Shown here: positions 51,273 through 63,400 of the stretch, piece by piece
How positions within the stretch are numbered: the first letter of the stretch is position 1
Layout: every line of letters begins with the position of its first letter
Source: Mytilus edulis
Taxonomy: Eukaryota; Mollusca; Bivalvia; Mytilida; Mytilidae
Length of the DNA stretch: 64,000 nt
Direction: 5' to 3'
Assembly: GCF_963676685.1 (NCBI RefSeq)
Contig: NC_092354.1
Span: 14,700,746-14,764,745, forward strand
Position numbers and translations under genes: made by a program
The notes under the pieces: generated by a model
What the model was told of the DNA's origin: nothing
The model's input: only the letters and a program-made list of their open reading frames with translations
Database searches by the model: none

Positions 51273-53390
51273 GTAGGAACTCATATATTATTTCACAATT
51301 TCAACGTTCCGCCATGTTGAATTAAATTGCAGTTTGGATATGTGGGATGAATATATTCAGTCGAAGTGAGATGTAAAATATGATGTATTGTAAGTAGTGT
51401 TCCACGCTGTCTGTCAGTTAAATAAAGGCAACAGTAGTATACCGCTGTTCGAAATTCATACATCGATAGAGAAAACTACAAATTAGGGTTACAAACTAAA
51501 ACAATAACGTATCAAATTTCGAGAACTACGACACAACAGAAACACAACACAAAATCTTGTGGTCTTTATGTTGGGTGATGTAATCCAAACTTTCTATCCA
51601 ACATACCTTCATTTACAAATCCTTATAGTTCTACTGAGGCCACACCATTTTAATTTATTGCTGTCTTGGGCGAGCGACCGATTTGAAAGTTATAATAAAA
51701 ACAAATTGCAAATATTTATCCGAAGCTTGGAAAGTAAAGGCGAACTTATAAATTTTTTCTTGAAAACATAAAATAAAAGGTTGTGAAAATATTTATCAAA
51801 ATCAGCTTTTGATATGAGTGGGTTTTTTTCTTATTCACCAAGAAATAATTGAATAATTATTTCAATTGCTTTAAATAATCTTCATTGGACTGTCATATAT
51901 GTCTTTCCTCATTCATGGGACATGGCGGCGGTCTTTCAAGAAGCAGGAACTGCTCCTCCTTCCAGAACACCTGTGTTCACCTCTAGTTTTTTGGGGGATC
52001 AAGCTGCTGTTTAAACCGTGTACATTTTAGTGTTTTGTGTTTTATAATGATTTTCTGTGTGTCTGTCGTTTTAATGTTCTCATTTTAGATCTTTGTCTTT
52101 TTTGGCACTTATAAGATGAGTGGTATATATGAATAAAATGTGACATGAGTGCCAATGAGACAATTCTCGATTAGGTTGTAAATAACCCCTAACATAATGA
52201 GTAACGTTAACCCCTCACTGTTATAACTTTTTTTATGATGGGTACCTTCAAGTGATATACAGTCAATTTTTTTAAACCAACTTTTTTGTACAAAAGGGCA
52301 CATATTTATATTATTTAAGAACCTTTTCCCAAAGAGCTAAACATCTATCTGGTATTATGTGGTCAAAACATGTTCAAGAGTTTTGCAATATTCCTGAACT
52401 CTAATGAATATTTTCTTAATTATCAAAATTAAGTGGACCTTTAATTCAGAAAAGTTGTTCCAAATAAGATGTATTTTCCACCCTTTTAAGTTTATAAATC
52501 TGAGTTGTTTTCTTCTTTTTTTTCTACAACAGTAAAATTACCCCTTGTCTGAATTCATTTAGAGGGTTGTTCCCTACTGATAATGTATTGAAAGTTAATA
52601 CAATCACAGGTCATAGAACAGCCTTTAACACGCGTCCCAGACCAAACAGCATGCTATAAATGACCCAAAAATTACTTGACTAAAATAATTAAAACAGAAA
52701 AACTAAGGATCTAATCTATATACAAACGGAAAAATACATATGAACCACACCAACAAACGACACAAACTGAAAAACAGGCTTCTATCTGAGGACAGGTACA
52801 TAGACATAAAGCGGGTTTGGATAGTTTTGTTCCTCCGGCAAATATACTATTGCAGTTGAAGTAACACTACTCCTTCAGAAGTTCTCCATACTTCTTTCTA
52901 ACAACGCAAATTAGCATGACTTTGCAGGGGAATGTATGTAAGGGGGAAGGACACCAATGTAAATATATCTTTTGAATCTTTACAATAAAAAAAATGCGGG
53001 AAATAGACACGAATACTTTTCCGGATGCGGGAGGCGGGAATGCAAAATAAAATTTCCGTTTTGAAAAGCATATGTGCGGGCGGATCCGTCGAACAAGGAA
53101 TTAAATTGGAGTGGACTAATTGGTAATTTTTCATTCATGGAATATGTTTCACTGTACGACAGGCTAAAAACAATAAATGGTGCAATCAAACCATCAGAAT
53201 CAGAATAAATGATGCAATTAAACAATCAAAATCCGATTAAATGCAGACGCAATTAAACAATCATAATCGTAAGAAAGATTTAATATATATGTTTTCACAT
53301 ATGGTTTTGAAGTTTTACCCTTATGGATAGACGTTGACGTTGAGAAAGTATCATAATTTGTGTATCATTGTTATGATTATTTCCTTGTAG
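51273..53390 (+). other. intron with repeat fragments
   Basis: GT at 51273 and AG at 53389-53390 after a T-rich tract (TTTCCTTGTAG). Contains a family A fragment (51418-51560) and two family D fragments (52125-52200, 52600-52830). Open frames at 51559-51771, 52109-52303 and 52898-53225 are unsupported. Confidence 0.7.
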
Positions 53391-54710
53391 AAAGTCATCA
53401 AATCGAAATTGAAGAATGGGAGGAACAAAACAAATTATTCATTAAAACAGATGCTGTTGATTTCGTTTTGGCATCCTTGACAGACAACAACTGCTGTACG
53501 GTCATTGGTACATCAGGAATTGGAAAATCGGCAACTATTCACCATGTAGCACTGTTTCTACGAGACACTGAAAGTTATCGTATTATTCCTATACATAGTC
53601 CTTCCGATATTGAAAAGTACTTTCAAAGAAATTGAAAGCAAATATTTATAATCGATGATATATGTGGAAAATACACTGTCATCCAAGCAGAAGTTGAAAA
53701 ATGGATAAAACGGAATGACTTAACAAATCGTGTGTTAAAACAAAATAGCAATAAAGTACTAGCTTCATGTCGCATTCAGGTATTCAATGAAATTCAATTC
53801 AAAAGACTACAGTTGTTTACCAATCACGTTTGCAACTTATCCTCTGATATCTTTTGTCTATCACCTACGATAAAACTACAAATTGCCCGCCAGTACTTGC
53901 CTGAATCTGCCGTTGAACTGATTAAAAATGATTTGGAAAATTACGAGTTCCTGCCTTTAATGTTTGCACTATACAAAGCGTTGTACCATGACAATGAACA
54001 CATTGACGCTGTTAAGTTTTTTAGGAATCCGTTTAACATTTACACTAGCGAATTAGAAGAGCTATGGAATCTTCTCGACAAGACGAAATTTTGTGCGCTA
54101 TTTCTACTGGTTATCCATAACGGCTGTTTAGATATACAATCTATCTTTAAAGATCCAGAAAGTGAACTTAAAAGACAAACGCGAGAAGATGTCCTTGAAG
54201 ATTGTGGAATTCCGAGAAACACTCTTCGCAAGCGCATTCTAGAACAACTGGAGTCTCTTGTTCCTTTATTTATAAGAAATAACTACGATAATTCGCGACA
54301 AGTAATATCATTCTCTCCGATACACGATAAAACGTTTGACTTTCTTTGTTTCTATTATGGCAAAAGGTTTTAGGTATCATTTTTACGATTTGCTGACAGT
54401 GAGATGATATACGAACGTACGATGCTGAAATCATTAGTTTCGCCGGAAGACAATGTTGAGGAATTTACTATCTTGATAGATGATTTCCACGAGCCTCAGG
54501 ATGAATTCTTTAAAAGAATAGAAGATAATTGGTCCAAAGGAAAGTTTGATACTTTATTTTACAGCAGGCAGATGAATTGTGACACATTCAGGAACAAACT
54601 TATTAATTTTCTGAATAGATTACCCAAACAAAAATGCAGAAAACTTTTTGGTATCAACAACGGAGAGTCAGTCGTTCACTTCAACTATATAGATGACGGT
54701 TGCTCTGGAT
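53391..54710 (+). pseudogene. STAND-type P-loop NTPase region (disrupted)
   Basis: Residues after the splice junction (ESHQIEIEEWEEQNK) lead to a Walker A loop GTSGIGKS within the phrase CCTVIGTSGIGKSATIHH (about 53495-53550). A TGA follows KYFQRN, and the very next codons give the Walker B-like strand IFIIDDICGK, where DD and CGK fit the nSTAND3 pattern. The winged-helix-like remainder runs through 53732-54373 to a TAG after FYYGKRF and continues in the same frame (VSFLRFADSEMIYERT). Stops fall in conserved parts, so ATP-dependent switching would be lost from the truncated product. Confidence 0.75.
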
Positions 54711-57373
54711 CAGTTCCCCTCTCACCTTTGTGTTTAGCTTTCAAAAGAAATTTTACAGATTTAGTAAAATATATTTTGAATTTTATTAATGACACAAATG
54801 GAAAATCATTTTCTTTTCTTCTTATTAAAGCCTGCTCATCCGGGCTTTCAGATGTGGTCAAGATATTGATACATATGGGTACTGATATAAATGTCAAAGA
54901 TGCGAATGGATGGACTCCTTTAATTGCAGCATGTGAACATGGTCATACAAACATAGTAGAAATTTTACTTAAATTCAAAGTAAATGTAAGCCAACCTGAT
55001 AGTTATGGATGGACGCCATTAATGAGAGCATGCGGGAAAGGTTATGCAGATATAGTAAAAACTTTAATTAAAAGTGGTGTAGAAATAAATCATAAAGATA
55101 AATACGGACAAACACCTTTCCTGTTGGGGATTGAAAATGGCCATTTAAATGTTATCGAGATTCTTTTGAGTAGAATCCCAAAATACGAGGTTGAAACTCT
55201 CCACTAATATATGCTTGTAACAACGGATTAAAAAATGTTGTTAAGCTTCTTATACAATACGGCGCTAATATCAATATAGTTGACATTTATGGGATGTCAC
55301 CTTTATCAGCTGCAGTTAAACACGGCTACAGAGAAGTAGGTATGCTTTTATTAGCAGCTGGGTCAATATTTTACGGTAACAGTGAAAACATATTAGTATT
55401 GATGAAATGGGCCTTTTACAATGACAATACAGACATAGTTCCAATATTAACCAATGTTGATCCTCTAGGCAATGCACATGGTTGGATTCCACTAATTGCT
55501 GCCTGTATCAACGCCCAAGAGGAATTTGTAAAGTCGTTATTAATTCAAGGGGCAAACGTTAATGTGTCCGACGAAAATGAAATGACTCCTCTTACTTGGG
55601 CTTGTAAATTTGGACATAGAAATATCATCACAGATCTAATAGCTAATAAAGCCAATTTGAATTTGAAATCACACGCATAGTATAACATCCAAAAAAGACA
55701 ATGATGATATCATTCGATTTTTTGTAGAAAAAAAAGAAGAAATGAATTTTTCTGATCTATATAAAAATACACGGCTTGTATATCCCCGTCGAAAAGGCAA
55801 TATTGATATGGTTGGATTATTGATAGCAAATGGGGCAGATGTTAATATATCTGATGCACATGGTAGCTCTCCTCTCTTAATTTCATGTGAAAATGGCAAT
55901 ACGGATATGGTTCGATTATTGATAGAAAAAGGTGCAGATGCTAATATATATGGTGAATACGGTAGCTCTCCTCTCTTAACAGCATGTGAAAATGGCCATA
56001 TGGATATGGTTCGATTAATACTAGACAATGGAGCTGCGGTAAATATATTCAATCACTTCGGTCAATGTCCTTTCTTAGCAGCATGTGAAAATGACAATGA
56101 TGATATTATTCAATTACTCATACAAAATGGATCAGATGTTAATATATCTGGCCAATGTCGTCGATCACCTCTCTTAGCAGCATGTGAAAACAGTAATGAT
56201 AATATAGTTCGATTACTTATAGAAAAGGGAGCAGAAATAAATGTATCTGACGAATGCGGTAGATCCCCACTCTTAGCAGCATGTGAAAATTGCAATTTGG
56301 ATATAGTTCGATTCATTATAGAACAAGGAGCAGATATAAATGCATTTGATGACTGAGGTTACTATCCCCTTTTAGTAGCATGTGAAAATGACAATGATGA
56401 CATGCTTCGATTGCTAATTGAAGGAGGAGCAGTAGTAAATGTGTATAATGACGGCACTCACTATCCTCTTTTAGCAGCATGCGTAAATGGCAATAACGCT
56501 ATGGTTCGATTTCTATTTGAACGAGGAGCAGTAGTAAATGTATCTGATAACTGTTATTACTCTCCTCTCGTAGAGGCTTGTGAAAATGGCAACGAAGAAT
56601 TGGTTAGATTTCTAATAGAACAAGGAGTAGCTATTAATGTTCCAGATGATGATGATTGCTATCCTCTTATAGCTGCATGTGAAAAAAACAAATATAATAT
56701 GGTTCAATTTCTTTTAGAAAAAGGAGCAAAAGTAAATATAAATGACAACTGGGGTGTCTCTCCTTTATCAGCAGCATGTAGAAATAACAATAACGAGATT
56801 GTTGAGTTACTAATAGAAAATGGCGCAGTAGTAAACGCAGATGTTATCGAAGTCCAATCCCCACTCGTATTAGCATGTAAAAATGACAATGTTTACATGT
56901 TACAATTGTTAACAAGACTGGAAACAGACCATACTGTTACTTTATATGAGGGAAATACCTTGTCCATGTTGGCTTGTAAATATGGCAGTTATAGTATTGC
57001 AAAATTTCTAATTGAACATGGATCCATTCATGAATCCATACATCATACTTCTGTTCAAGTTGAAACTACTGATACTCAATGTATAAATCATAAAAATGAA
57101 CTGGGACATAATACTTTAATGTTGGCTTGTATGGGAGGAAATAAAAGCATTGTCAGCCTAATTATTAACAAAAAAACTGATGTGAACGTGCGTGATTCTT
57201 ATGGAATGACTGCTTTGTTTTATGCGTGCAAAAATGGATTCTCTGAGATTATCGAAGTACTAATGCTCAATGGAGCGCACGTTTTGTTAAAGGATAAACA
57301 TGGGAAAACGCCATTGACGTATGCTAATGAAAACAAAGATCGCAAAATCGTAAATGTGCTTACACCTATATAA
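54711..57373 (+). pseudogene. about 26 ankyrin repeats (disrupted)
   Basis: Successive 33-residue repeats of the TPLxxACxxGHxxIVxxLLxxGAxVNxxD type. From about 55790 to 56720 the repeats are unusually alike, with the phrases SPLLAACEN and MVRLLIEKGADVN recurring. A -1 frameshift near 55190-55204 (ETL versus expected TSPLIYAC), a second near 55675-55705 and a TGA at 56354-56356 (where a C of the DxCG turn is expected) break the frame. The last repeat ends KTPLTYANENKDRKIVNVLTPI-stop at 57373 (split here as KTPLTYAN then ENKDRKIVNVLTPI). Ankyrin repeats in this family presumably bind ligands. Confidence 0.8.
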
Positions 57374-57468
57374 ATCACAAATATGTTATAGAAAGCGTAA
57401 AGTACCTGAAAACGAACCTCATATTGAAGTGACCTATGAACGAGCGGCAAATGTGGACAAGAATATGA

Positions 57469-57474
57469 AATAAA
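57469..57474 (+). terminator. candidate polyadenylation signal
   Basis: AATAAA about 95 bp after the terminal stop of the ankyrin region. A single hexamer is weak evidence in AT-rich DNA. Confidence 0.35.
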
Positions 57475-57479
57475 TGAAA

Positions 57480-58799
57480 GAATATTTTAGTTTTTCGTCG
57501 TTGATTGCGACTCCAATCATGTCAATTACTAGATGAAATGAGATTTTGGTTTCAGAAAACACCAAGCAACCGGTATATTGTCTATATGAATTAAACTCCA
57601 TTATAATATATAATAATCTTTTATTCGTAAGCAATACAACTTATAAAATATTGAACATAAGTGATATGAAAGCAATCTGTTCATGAGGATATAGTGGTAT
57701 TCAGCATACCAACACAGAGGGTTTAAGAACTATTCATGGTGACATGCAAAATGGAATATATGAAACAAGTACTGACTAAATTCGTCGAATTTGTATTAGT
57801 ATACACTTAGCAGAACATTACGTTGTTATTATCTTGATAACGTGTTATAGTATTCTTTTATTTGTCTTTATGAATATCACTTTTACTGTTTCGTTTCGTT
57901 TCGCTTTTATTCCATTTCGTAGTTTACAGGTATCCATCTATTCACCCATTTTTTTTAATTTTTAGTATGTTAATCAAAAATTTAAAAGATCAAACATTCA
58001 AAAAGCGAAATAATCAAAACTGCACGTTAAGTTTAGAACTTTTAATGTTTGATCAAATATCTAAACTATCAAATATAAAAAAGTAATTTAGAATTTTGAT
58101 ATTTTAACGTTTTGGTGAAAATTTCTAAATTTCAAAAAAAAAATCAAAAATTTGAAATTTTGATGTTTTTAAAACTTTGATCAATTTTTTTTAAGTTGAG
58201 ATGAATGCGAGTAATATGTCTATTGTAGAATACAGGATGATTGGGTGAACTGCGTTTGTTTACTTTTGAAAATACAAAATAAATGATTTTAAAGTATGTT
58301 TAACACAATTTCATTAGAGTTTTACTTTTTAATGTATCATTACAGAAGTTAAAGTTAAAAGTGTAATTAAAGAACCTTAATTCATAACTGAATGCGATTC
58401 ATCCAAATGTCTAAATGGTATATCGGATGATTTCTGATTTGAAATATTTGGAGGTGTGGCGAATTTTCATTGTGGTTTAGTATGACAACTCGGTATGCAA
58501 TTCAACAACAGAGAATAGTTTTTAAATGACTTTGATGTTGATGATATTTACAATTTAAAATACCAGCTAGTCGTATTGATGATCACTTAAATAAACACGG
58601 GTATAACCAACGTATGGTCGATTTCGGACGTTGTGCGTTGTATACCTTCGTCTATTTTTTTCTATACGTCCGTTGCGTGCTTTTATCATAGTGTGCCGTT
58701 CGTTAGTGATCGAAACATCTAGAACAAAATAAGCTTTTTTGTTGAAATACCTATCTTTTATTTTTTGTTAGCACGCAATTGAAACTACAAGTATATATA
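57480..58799. other. no gene recognised; TCAAA-rich low complexity at 57960-58200
   Basis: Between 57960 and 58200 many TCAAA/TTTGA words alternate on both strands, giving weak self-complementarity. The rest is AT-rich with no recognised element. Confidence 0.5.
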
Positions 58800-58945
58800 A
58801 AAAGATGTGGTATACGAGGCAATAGCTAAGACAGCTCTCCATCTAAGTCACAAATTGTAAAAAGTAAACCATTATAGGTCGAAGTACGGTCTTCAACACG
58901 GAGCCTTAGCTCACACCAAACAGCAAGCTTTAAAGGGTCCCAAAA
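58800..58945 (+). repeat. dispersed repeat family D, fragment
   Basis: AAAAAGATGTGGTAT, then ACCATTATAGGTCGAAGTAC, GGTCTTCAACACGGAG and CACACCAAACAGCAAGC. The 184-codon minus frame at 58826-59380 takes its C-terminal part from this repeat and is not supported as a gene. Confidence 0.7.
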
Positions 58946-59689
58946 TGCGTCGTTTAACATTACGGAAATTCGCATTACTTTCCCGGGGGGTTTCCGCAAA
59001 AAAAGTCTACGTTTCCGGAAATAAATAAATAACTTTTCCAGGAAAATAGTAACGATTCCGGAAAAAATCAAATTATTACTTTTCTGGGTAGATAATTTAG
59101 GAATACCTGTTGAACTAAAACTAAAGTCATAATAAAAATGAATTAAATAAAGACTCGACACCATTCGTTGTTCCCTTTTCTTCGGGGTCGAGTGATGATG
59201 CCCAAATGGTTGGTTGAAACAGGAACATATATATAAGTTAGATATACTGTTCCCAGGTTGAAATCTCGAATTGCGATCTATAAAAAATCCAAAATAGAAT
59301 CTGCATTTATGATCAGATGGAGGATCTACTATTGATTCTTCAAAGCATTCTTTGATCTTATTATTTGGAAAGTAAGGCACAACAAAGAAATGTGTCAGTA
59401 ATTTTCCATAATCCGAATCTTTGTCCTTGTAATCCGCAGTAAGACCTATCGACTGAATTTTACGTGGACATTGAGTCTACTTTTAGGTAATTTTAGAAAT
59501 TACTTTCGCCTTTCTCTGTATAAGGACATAGCAACATGCATCTAGTGTATTGGAGATATATATACGATATGAACCTTTTTTGTATTAGAATATGAAATAA
59601 ATAATGTATCTAAAATATATTAAAATGTTTATATTTACTACCAGGTAAATTTCAAGAAAAGTAATAAATAAACAGGAAAACCAACGGTA
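58946..59689. other. no gene recognised
   Basis: A short stretch at 58960-59090 repeats the word TTTCCGGAAA-like sequences (TTTCCGG at several points). No known family. Confidence 0.4.
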
Positions 59690-59830
59690 TGATCTATATA
59701 TATACTATAAAACAATAGTAAATAAAAACGAGAAACGAGACACATATTAGAACCAAATCAACAAACGACAACCACTGAACACCAGGTTCCTGACTTAGGA
59801 CAGGTGCAAACAAATGCAGCGAGTTTACGT
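59690..59830 (+). repeat. dispersed repeat family D, fragment
   Basis: Contains CAACAAACGACAACCACTGA and TTCCTGACTTAGGACAGG followed by GCAGCGAGTTTA, a diverged equivalent of the family D 3' half. Confidence 0.7.
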
Positions 59831-60799
59831 CAATTAGTCTGTTGTAAAAATATTGGGACGATTTATCTTCCAAATCAGCGATTAACGTCTGGAATCAACT
59901 GCATGGCGGTTACATGAGAGTCTTTCGGCCGTCTATAATGGAAAAAACCACTCATATGTATATGTCATTGCAAATCGCAAACAATTTTTTTTCAGCAAAT
60001 ATTTAAGAAAACATTTTTTTTTGTTTTACACAATACTGCATCTTGTGACATTGTTAAGGAAGTTTCATGATGAATTAAAATATGTTTTTGCTACCAGTAT
60101 TTTAAATCATCCTTTAAAGTTAAATTTGATGTGTTCACTTTATTTGATTTATGTACATGTACATACTAAGCCACGTCAGGTTATATCTGAATATTTTAAA
60201 GACCAGGAGAGCTTTGACCATCATTTGCATGTTATCTTCGATAGATCAGTTGACAATCTAGCTGCCTTTGATCGTAAATATATGTCATAATGACGATATA
60301 TTATAAATGACTGGATATTAAAAAGGATAGATATGAGGCAATGGTACGAAGACGTCACTGAATTTCCGAACGTATTAAATGCACAAAAAGATATCCAGAG
60401 CTTACAGCATAACAATCACTAAAGCGGAACCAATAGGCAGTCAGCTCTGGATGGCCCCAACTCAATTCTAGCAATTAAAAAAAAAATGTTGAATCACTGA
60501 AGCACTTTGATGCAATCAATAACACCCCCCCCCCTTTTCTGGATTTTTGTTTGTTTCGCCACTGAAATCGTAAGGCACGAAAAAAGCCATAATGGCACAA
60601 TATCTGGCTAAAACTAAAAGATCAAACAAGGCAGACGAATAAAAATACATAATTTTACCCTAACCTAAGTATGATATATAATAACTTTAATTTCAAAATT
60701 TACTGAATGCCTTCTCCCTTTATTTTCTCTAAATTTATTCCCCAAAAATATACCAAAATATTTGCACATCATCGTACAAAGCAGTGTTAAATTTGTTTT
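59831..60799. other. no gene recognised; short unassigned frame
   Basis: A plus frame at 60021-60290 ends with a polar, coding-like stretch (VISEYFKDQESFDHH) that I cannot assign; it may be an exon remnant. A C-run with TTCGCCACTG at 60525-60563 may be a degraded end of the GGCGGATC MITE family. Confidence 0.35.
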
Positions 60800-61015
60800 A
60801 AATTTTTGATGTTTTAACGCCAATTTGTGCTATTTCGTGGAGGCCAGTTTTTATTGGTGGAGTAAGACAGAGTGCCGGAGAAAGCCACCGACCTTCGAGA
60901 CAGGAGTCGAGTGCACCTGCATGGGAACGGTTCGCCCTGACAACCACAATGTTGGCTAGTTAGTGATCACAGTATTATATCTACTTAGACCACTCGGCCA
61001 CCGATGCCCCTATCA
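60800..61015 (-). repeat. tRNA-derived SINE
   Basis: On the minus strand it begins GGGGCATCGGTGGCCGAGTG; TGGCCGAGTGG is a perfect polymerase III A box, and AGGGCGAACCG ~55 bases on is a degenerate B box. The 3' portion contains CCACCAATAAAAACTGGCC and ends with a GGCGTTAAAAC tail, like the conserved SINE tail that I associate with molluscan SINEs. The head resembles tRNA-Ser/Leu. No intact tRNA gene is present. Confidence 0.7.
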
Positions 61016-62233
61016 ATAGGAGGTTTCAATACAGTTTGATATAGTCCATTTATGGATCAGTCATTTTTTTCTGTAAGAGAAGATGAGAATCAAAATAAAA
61101 ATGTCTCTGAAAGTCAAAACCTCCTCCCCCAGTTGAGACACATAAAAATTTCAAGACAATTACATTTTTGAAACATTGTCTATAATGTTTAAAAAATATT
61201 ATAATTGTCTTCAATAAAACATGCATTGTATCAGTATTAGAGATTTAGACTAGCTATTATACAATTGTGGTATCTGTATATTGAAAACCGTAAACAGAGA
61301 ATTCATAGTTTGTTTGATTTTAAAGATTTTTCGAATTTTTTATAAATGCCCCTTATGGATACTTTATAAATATGGAATTCCGTTCTGTTCCGTTCCATGA
61401 GGTACCAATAGCCACGATATGGCTCAGTAAACGAGTAATTCTTTATTGAAAAAAAAAGACCACATCTCTAGAGATCGGGTCTCAAATTCTCAACTTTAAT
61501 CGGAAAAAAGGTAAAACATAGTATTAATTGTTTTTCTTTAAAACAAAGTATAACTTTAAATGACCAAAAGCATCAAAATATATTTAAAGCAAAATTGTGC
61601 TTAATAAAATGTTTGCTTGTCCCTAGTGAAAATACAAATTTTCGAATCTTTTTATCTATGCATATAAACACAGTGTGGGAACGGAACTGTACGGTTTTCT
61701 AATAATTTGGTCATTCGGGAGACTGTCAAGCGGGGCTCCGACATTTGCAAAATAACAAGTTGCTTGATGGGAACTTTGACGAACTCTTATGTTCCTATAT
61801 AACGTTTCTGCTTCAAGCTTTGATAGCTAAAACATTCTTTATGTAAATATGAACCAATAAAATAATAAGAAAGATATATGCATCCAAACGTTTTCCTTAG
61901 AATGGTGGAGCTCCGTGTAAAACGATCAAATTGTCACACAACAGCGATAAAAAAATGTCAAATAAACATCGAAAAATCAATGTTTGCTACCTGAATTTTC
62001 ACATGTGCCTTTTAATTCTGATATATAGTCTTACCTGTCTGAAAGTTTCAAAGCCATTGTCCAAGTCGAAATCCAAATATATTCATTTTCTCCATGTGGG
62101 ATATTTTTATTGACTGTACAATCGCTTGCAAGTTTACTGTAATATCACTCGGAGCCTTCCTGTACAATCGCTTGGAGCTTTTCTTCTCATCGTTTGGCCA
62201 CCTAGACTTTTCCGAAAGGAGGATAACATACTT
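61016..62233. other. no gene recognised
   Basis: AT-rich with no recognised repeat. A frame at 61931-62113 is unsupported. Confidence 0.5.
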
Positions 62234-62252
62234 TACCTTGTTATGACTTCAC
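62234..62252 (-). other. small-subunit rRNA 3'-end-like signature
   Basis: The minus strand reads GTGAAGTCATAACAAGGTA, one base from the near-universal GTGAAGTCGTAACAAGGTA close to the 3' end of small-subunit rRNA. It is followed on the same strand by TTATCCTCCTTTCGG. Upstream sequence (62253-62330) does not obviously continue as rRNA. Possibly a fragment of mitochondrial 12S rRNA in the nucleus, or coincidence. Confidence 0.35.
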
Positions 62253-62880
62253 GGTCCAGCTAGCAATCATGCTAGTCAAAGGTATTACCTTTACCTACAC
62301 ACTCATTGCATTTTGCTGTAATAGTTTCTAGTGGCATATGACTAATTATAACTCTTAAGTAGATAATGCTTAATTCTATCTCTTCTGCCACATTCATGAT
62401 CAGTTTATGTTTTCCATGATACTTTTGTCATATAAATATTTATTAAAACTACTGCAATCCAATACAATATATGTCTGGCTTGATTTTTCTCTCCTTTTTC
62501 TGTTATGATTTAATAACAGTTAGTTATTTGGTATTGTTATCATTTTTTTTTAAAACCTAAATTTCACACTCAAAAGTGTTACTGATGTTTGAAGATTTTA
62601 TTTGAATGGATGTAACCTGCATTAGAGGATCCGGTATGCGGGGAGATTGAGTTTTGGTGGTTGAAACCTCATTTTTTCGATTTTTTTTTTAATTTTGTGG
62701 ACTTTTCAGGGTGTTCCGTGGTTTGGATCCCCCTTTTGCAGAAAGGCGGGATCCGCACCTGGTCTGATATCGTCAATGTTAGTATTAAATGATGATCCGA
62801 TCATTCAACTGATTTTTTTATAGTTTGATCTTGTGCTGTGTTAGTTTTCGGGGTAAAATGAGCGCACACAGACATTTTTA
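62253..62880. other. no gene recognised
   Basis: At 62620-62760 two GGATCCG words face each other, vaguely like the GGCGGATC MITE family, but no target duplication could be found. Confidence 0.4.
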
Positions 62881-62884
62881 ACTC

Positions 62885-63400
62885 GTTATGTACCTGTTTC
62901 AAGTCAATAGCCCGTAGCTCAGTGGTTGTCGTTGGTTCATGTCTGTCATACATGTTTTTCGTAAATTGTTTTATTATGAATTAGGCCGTCAGTTAAATTC
63001 GAAATGTATTGATTCTTATTTTTCATGTCGGGACCTTTTATAGCCGACTATAATTGCTTAAATCCATTTATTTTTTTAACTTTGACAATCATATCACATC
63101 TACTTATTTTTATATTGAAGATATAAATGTGGTTTGATAAAAGGTTGTTCTCCCAAAAAAAAAACCACCAACTGTTTCGTTCGTTTGTCGGATGCTATAG
63201 TTTGGAATACTGAAAAGTTCCTGAATCGTGACATTGATATAAAAAAATCATGTTGAAGGATTTTGTGTTTTCTCTGTTTTTCAGATAACAAGTTTTCTCC
63301 CATCCTTGATAACATTTCATTTTACTGGAGCTTTTTCTACCAGTATCTATAGCTTGTAATAAACAGACATCTCATTTTAAATTATACCACATCTTCTTAT
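62885..63400 (-). repeat. dispersed repeat family D, diverged and interrupted copy
   Basis: GTAGCTCAGTGGTTGTCGTT (a tRNA-like A box, TAGCTCAGTGG), then GGCCGTCAGTTAAATTCG and GGGACCTTTTATAGCCGACT; the end phrase ATTATACCACATCTTCTTAT follows at about 63380 after ~270 bp of other sequence. Confidence 0.6.

Larger units (their letters stand above)
50570..57373 (+). pseudogene. HEPN / STAND NTPase / ankyrin-repeat gene, probably decayed
   Basis: Two exons are visible: 50615-51272 (HEPN) and 53391-57373 (NTPase and ankyrin repeats), joined by a 2118-bp intron with GT-AG borders in phase 1. The architecture matches the DZIP3-HEPN plus nSTAND3 plus ankyrin proteins expanded in bivalves, presumed intracellular innate-immunity or RNA-sensing receptors (inferred from the family). 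The second exon is broken by in-frame stops TGA 53633-53635, TAG 54371-54373 and TGA 56354-56356, and by frameshifts near 55190-55204 and 55675-55705; the frame otherwise reads through without loss. Several lesions of different kinds argue for a pseudogene rather than sequencing error, but errors cannot be excluded without reads. If transcribed, the first stop would give a ~300-residue protein of HEPN plus Walker A. Confidence 0.75.

Noticed and set aside
56110-56889. Minus-strand frames opposite the ankyrin repeats
   Set aside because: Shadows caused by the periodic codon pattern of the ankyrin-coding strand.
58826-59380. 184-codon minus-strand frame
   Set aside because: The C-terminal part comes from dispersed repeat family D and the rest matches no known protein; no splice or promoter support.
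62905-62925. tRNA gene suggested by TAGCTCAGTGG
   Set aside because: No cloverleaf could be built downstream, and the sequence aligns with dispersed repeat family D.
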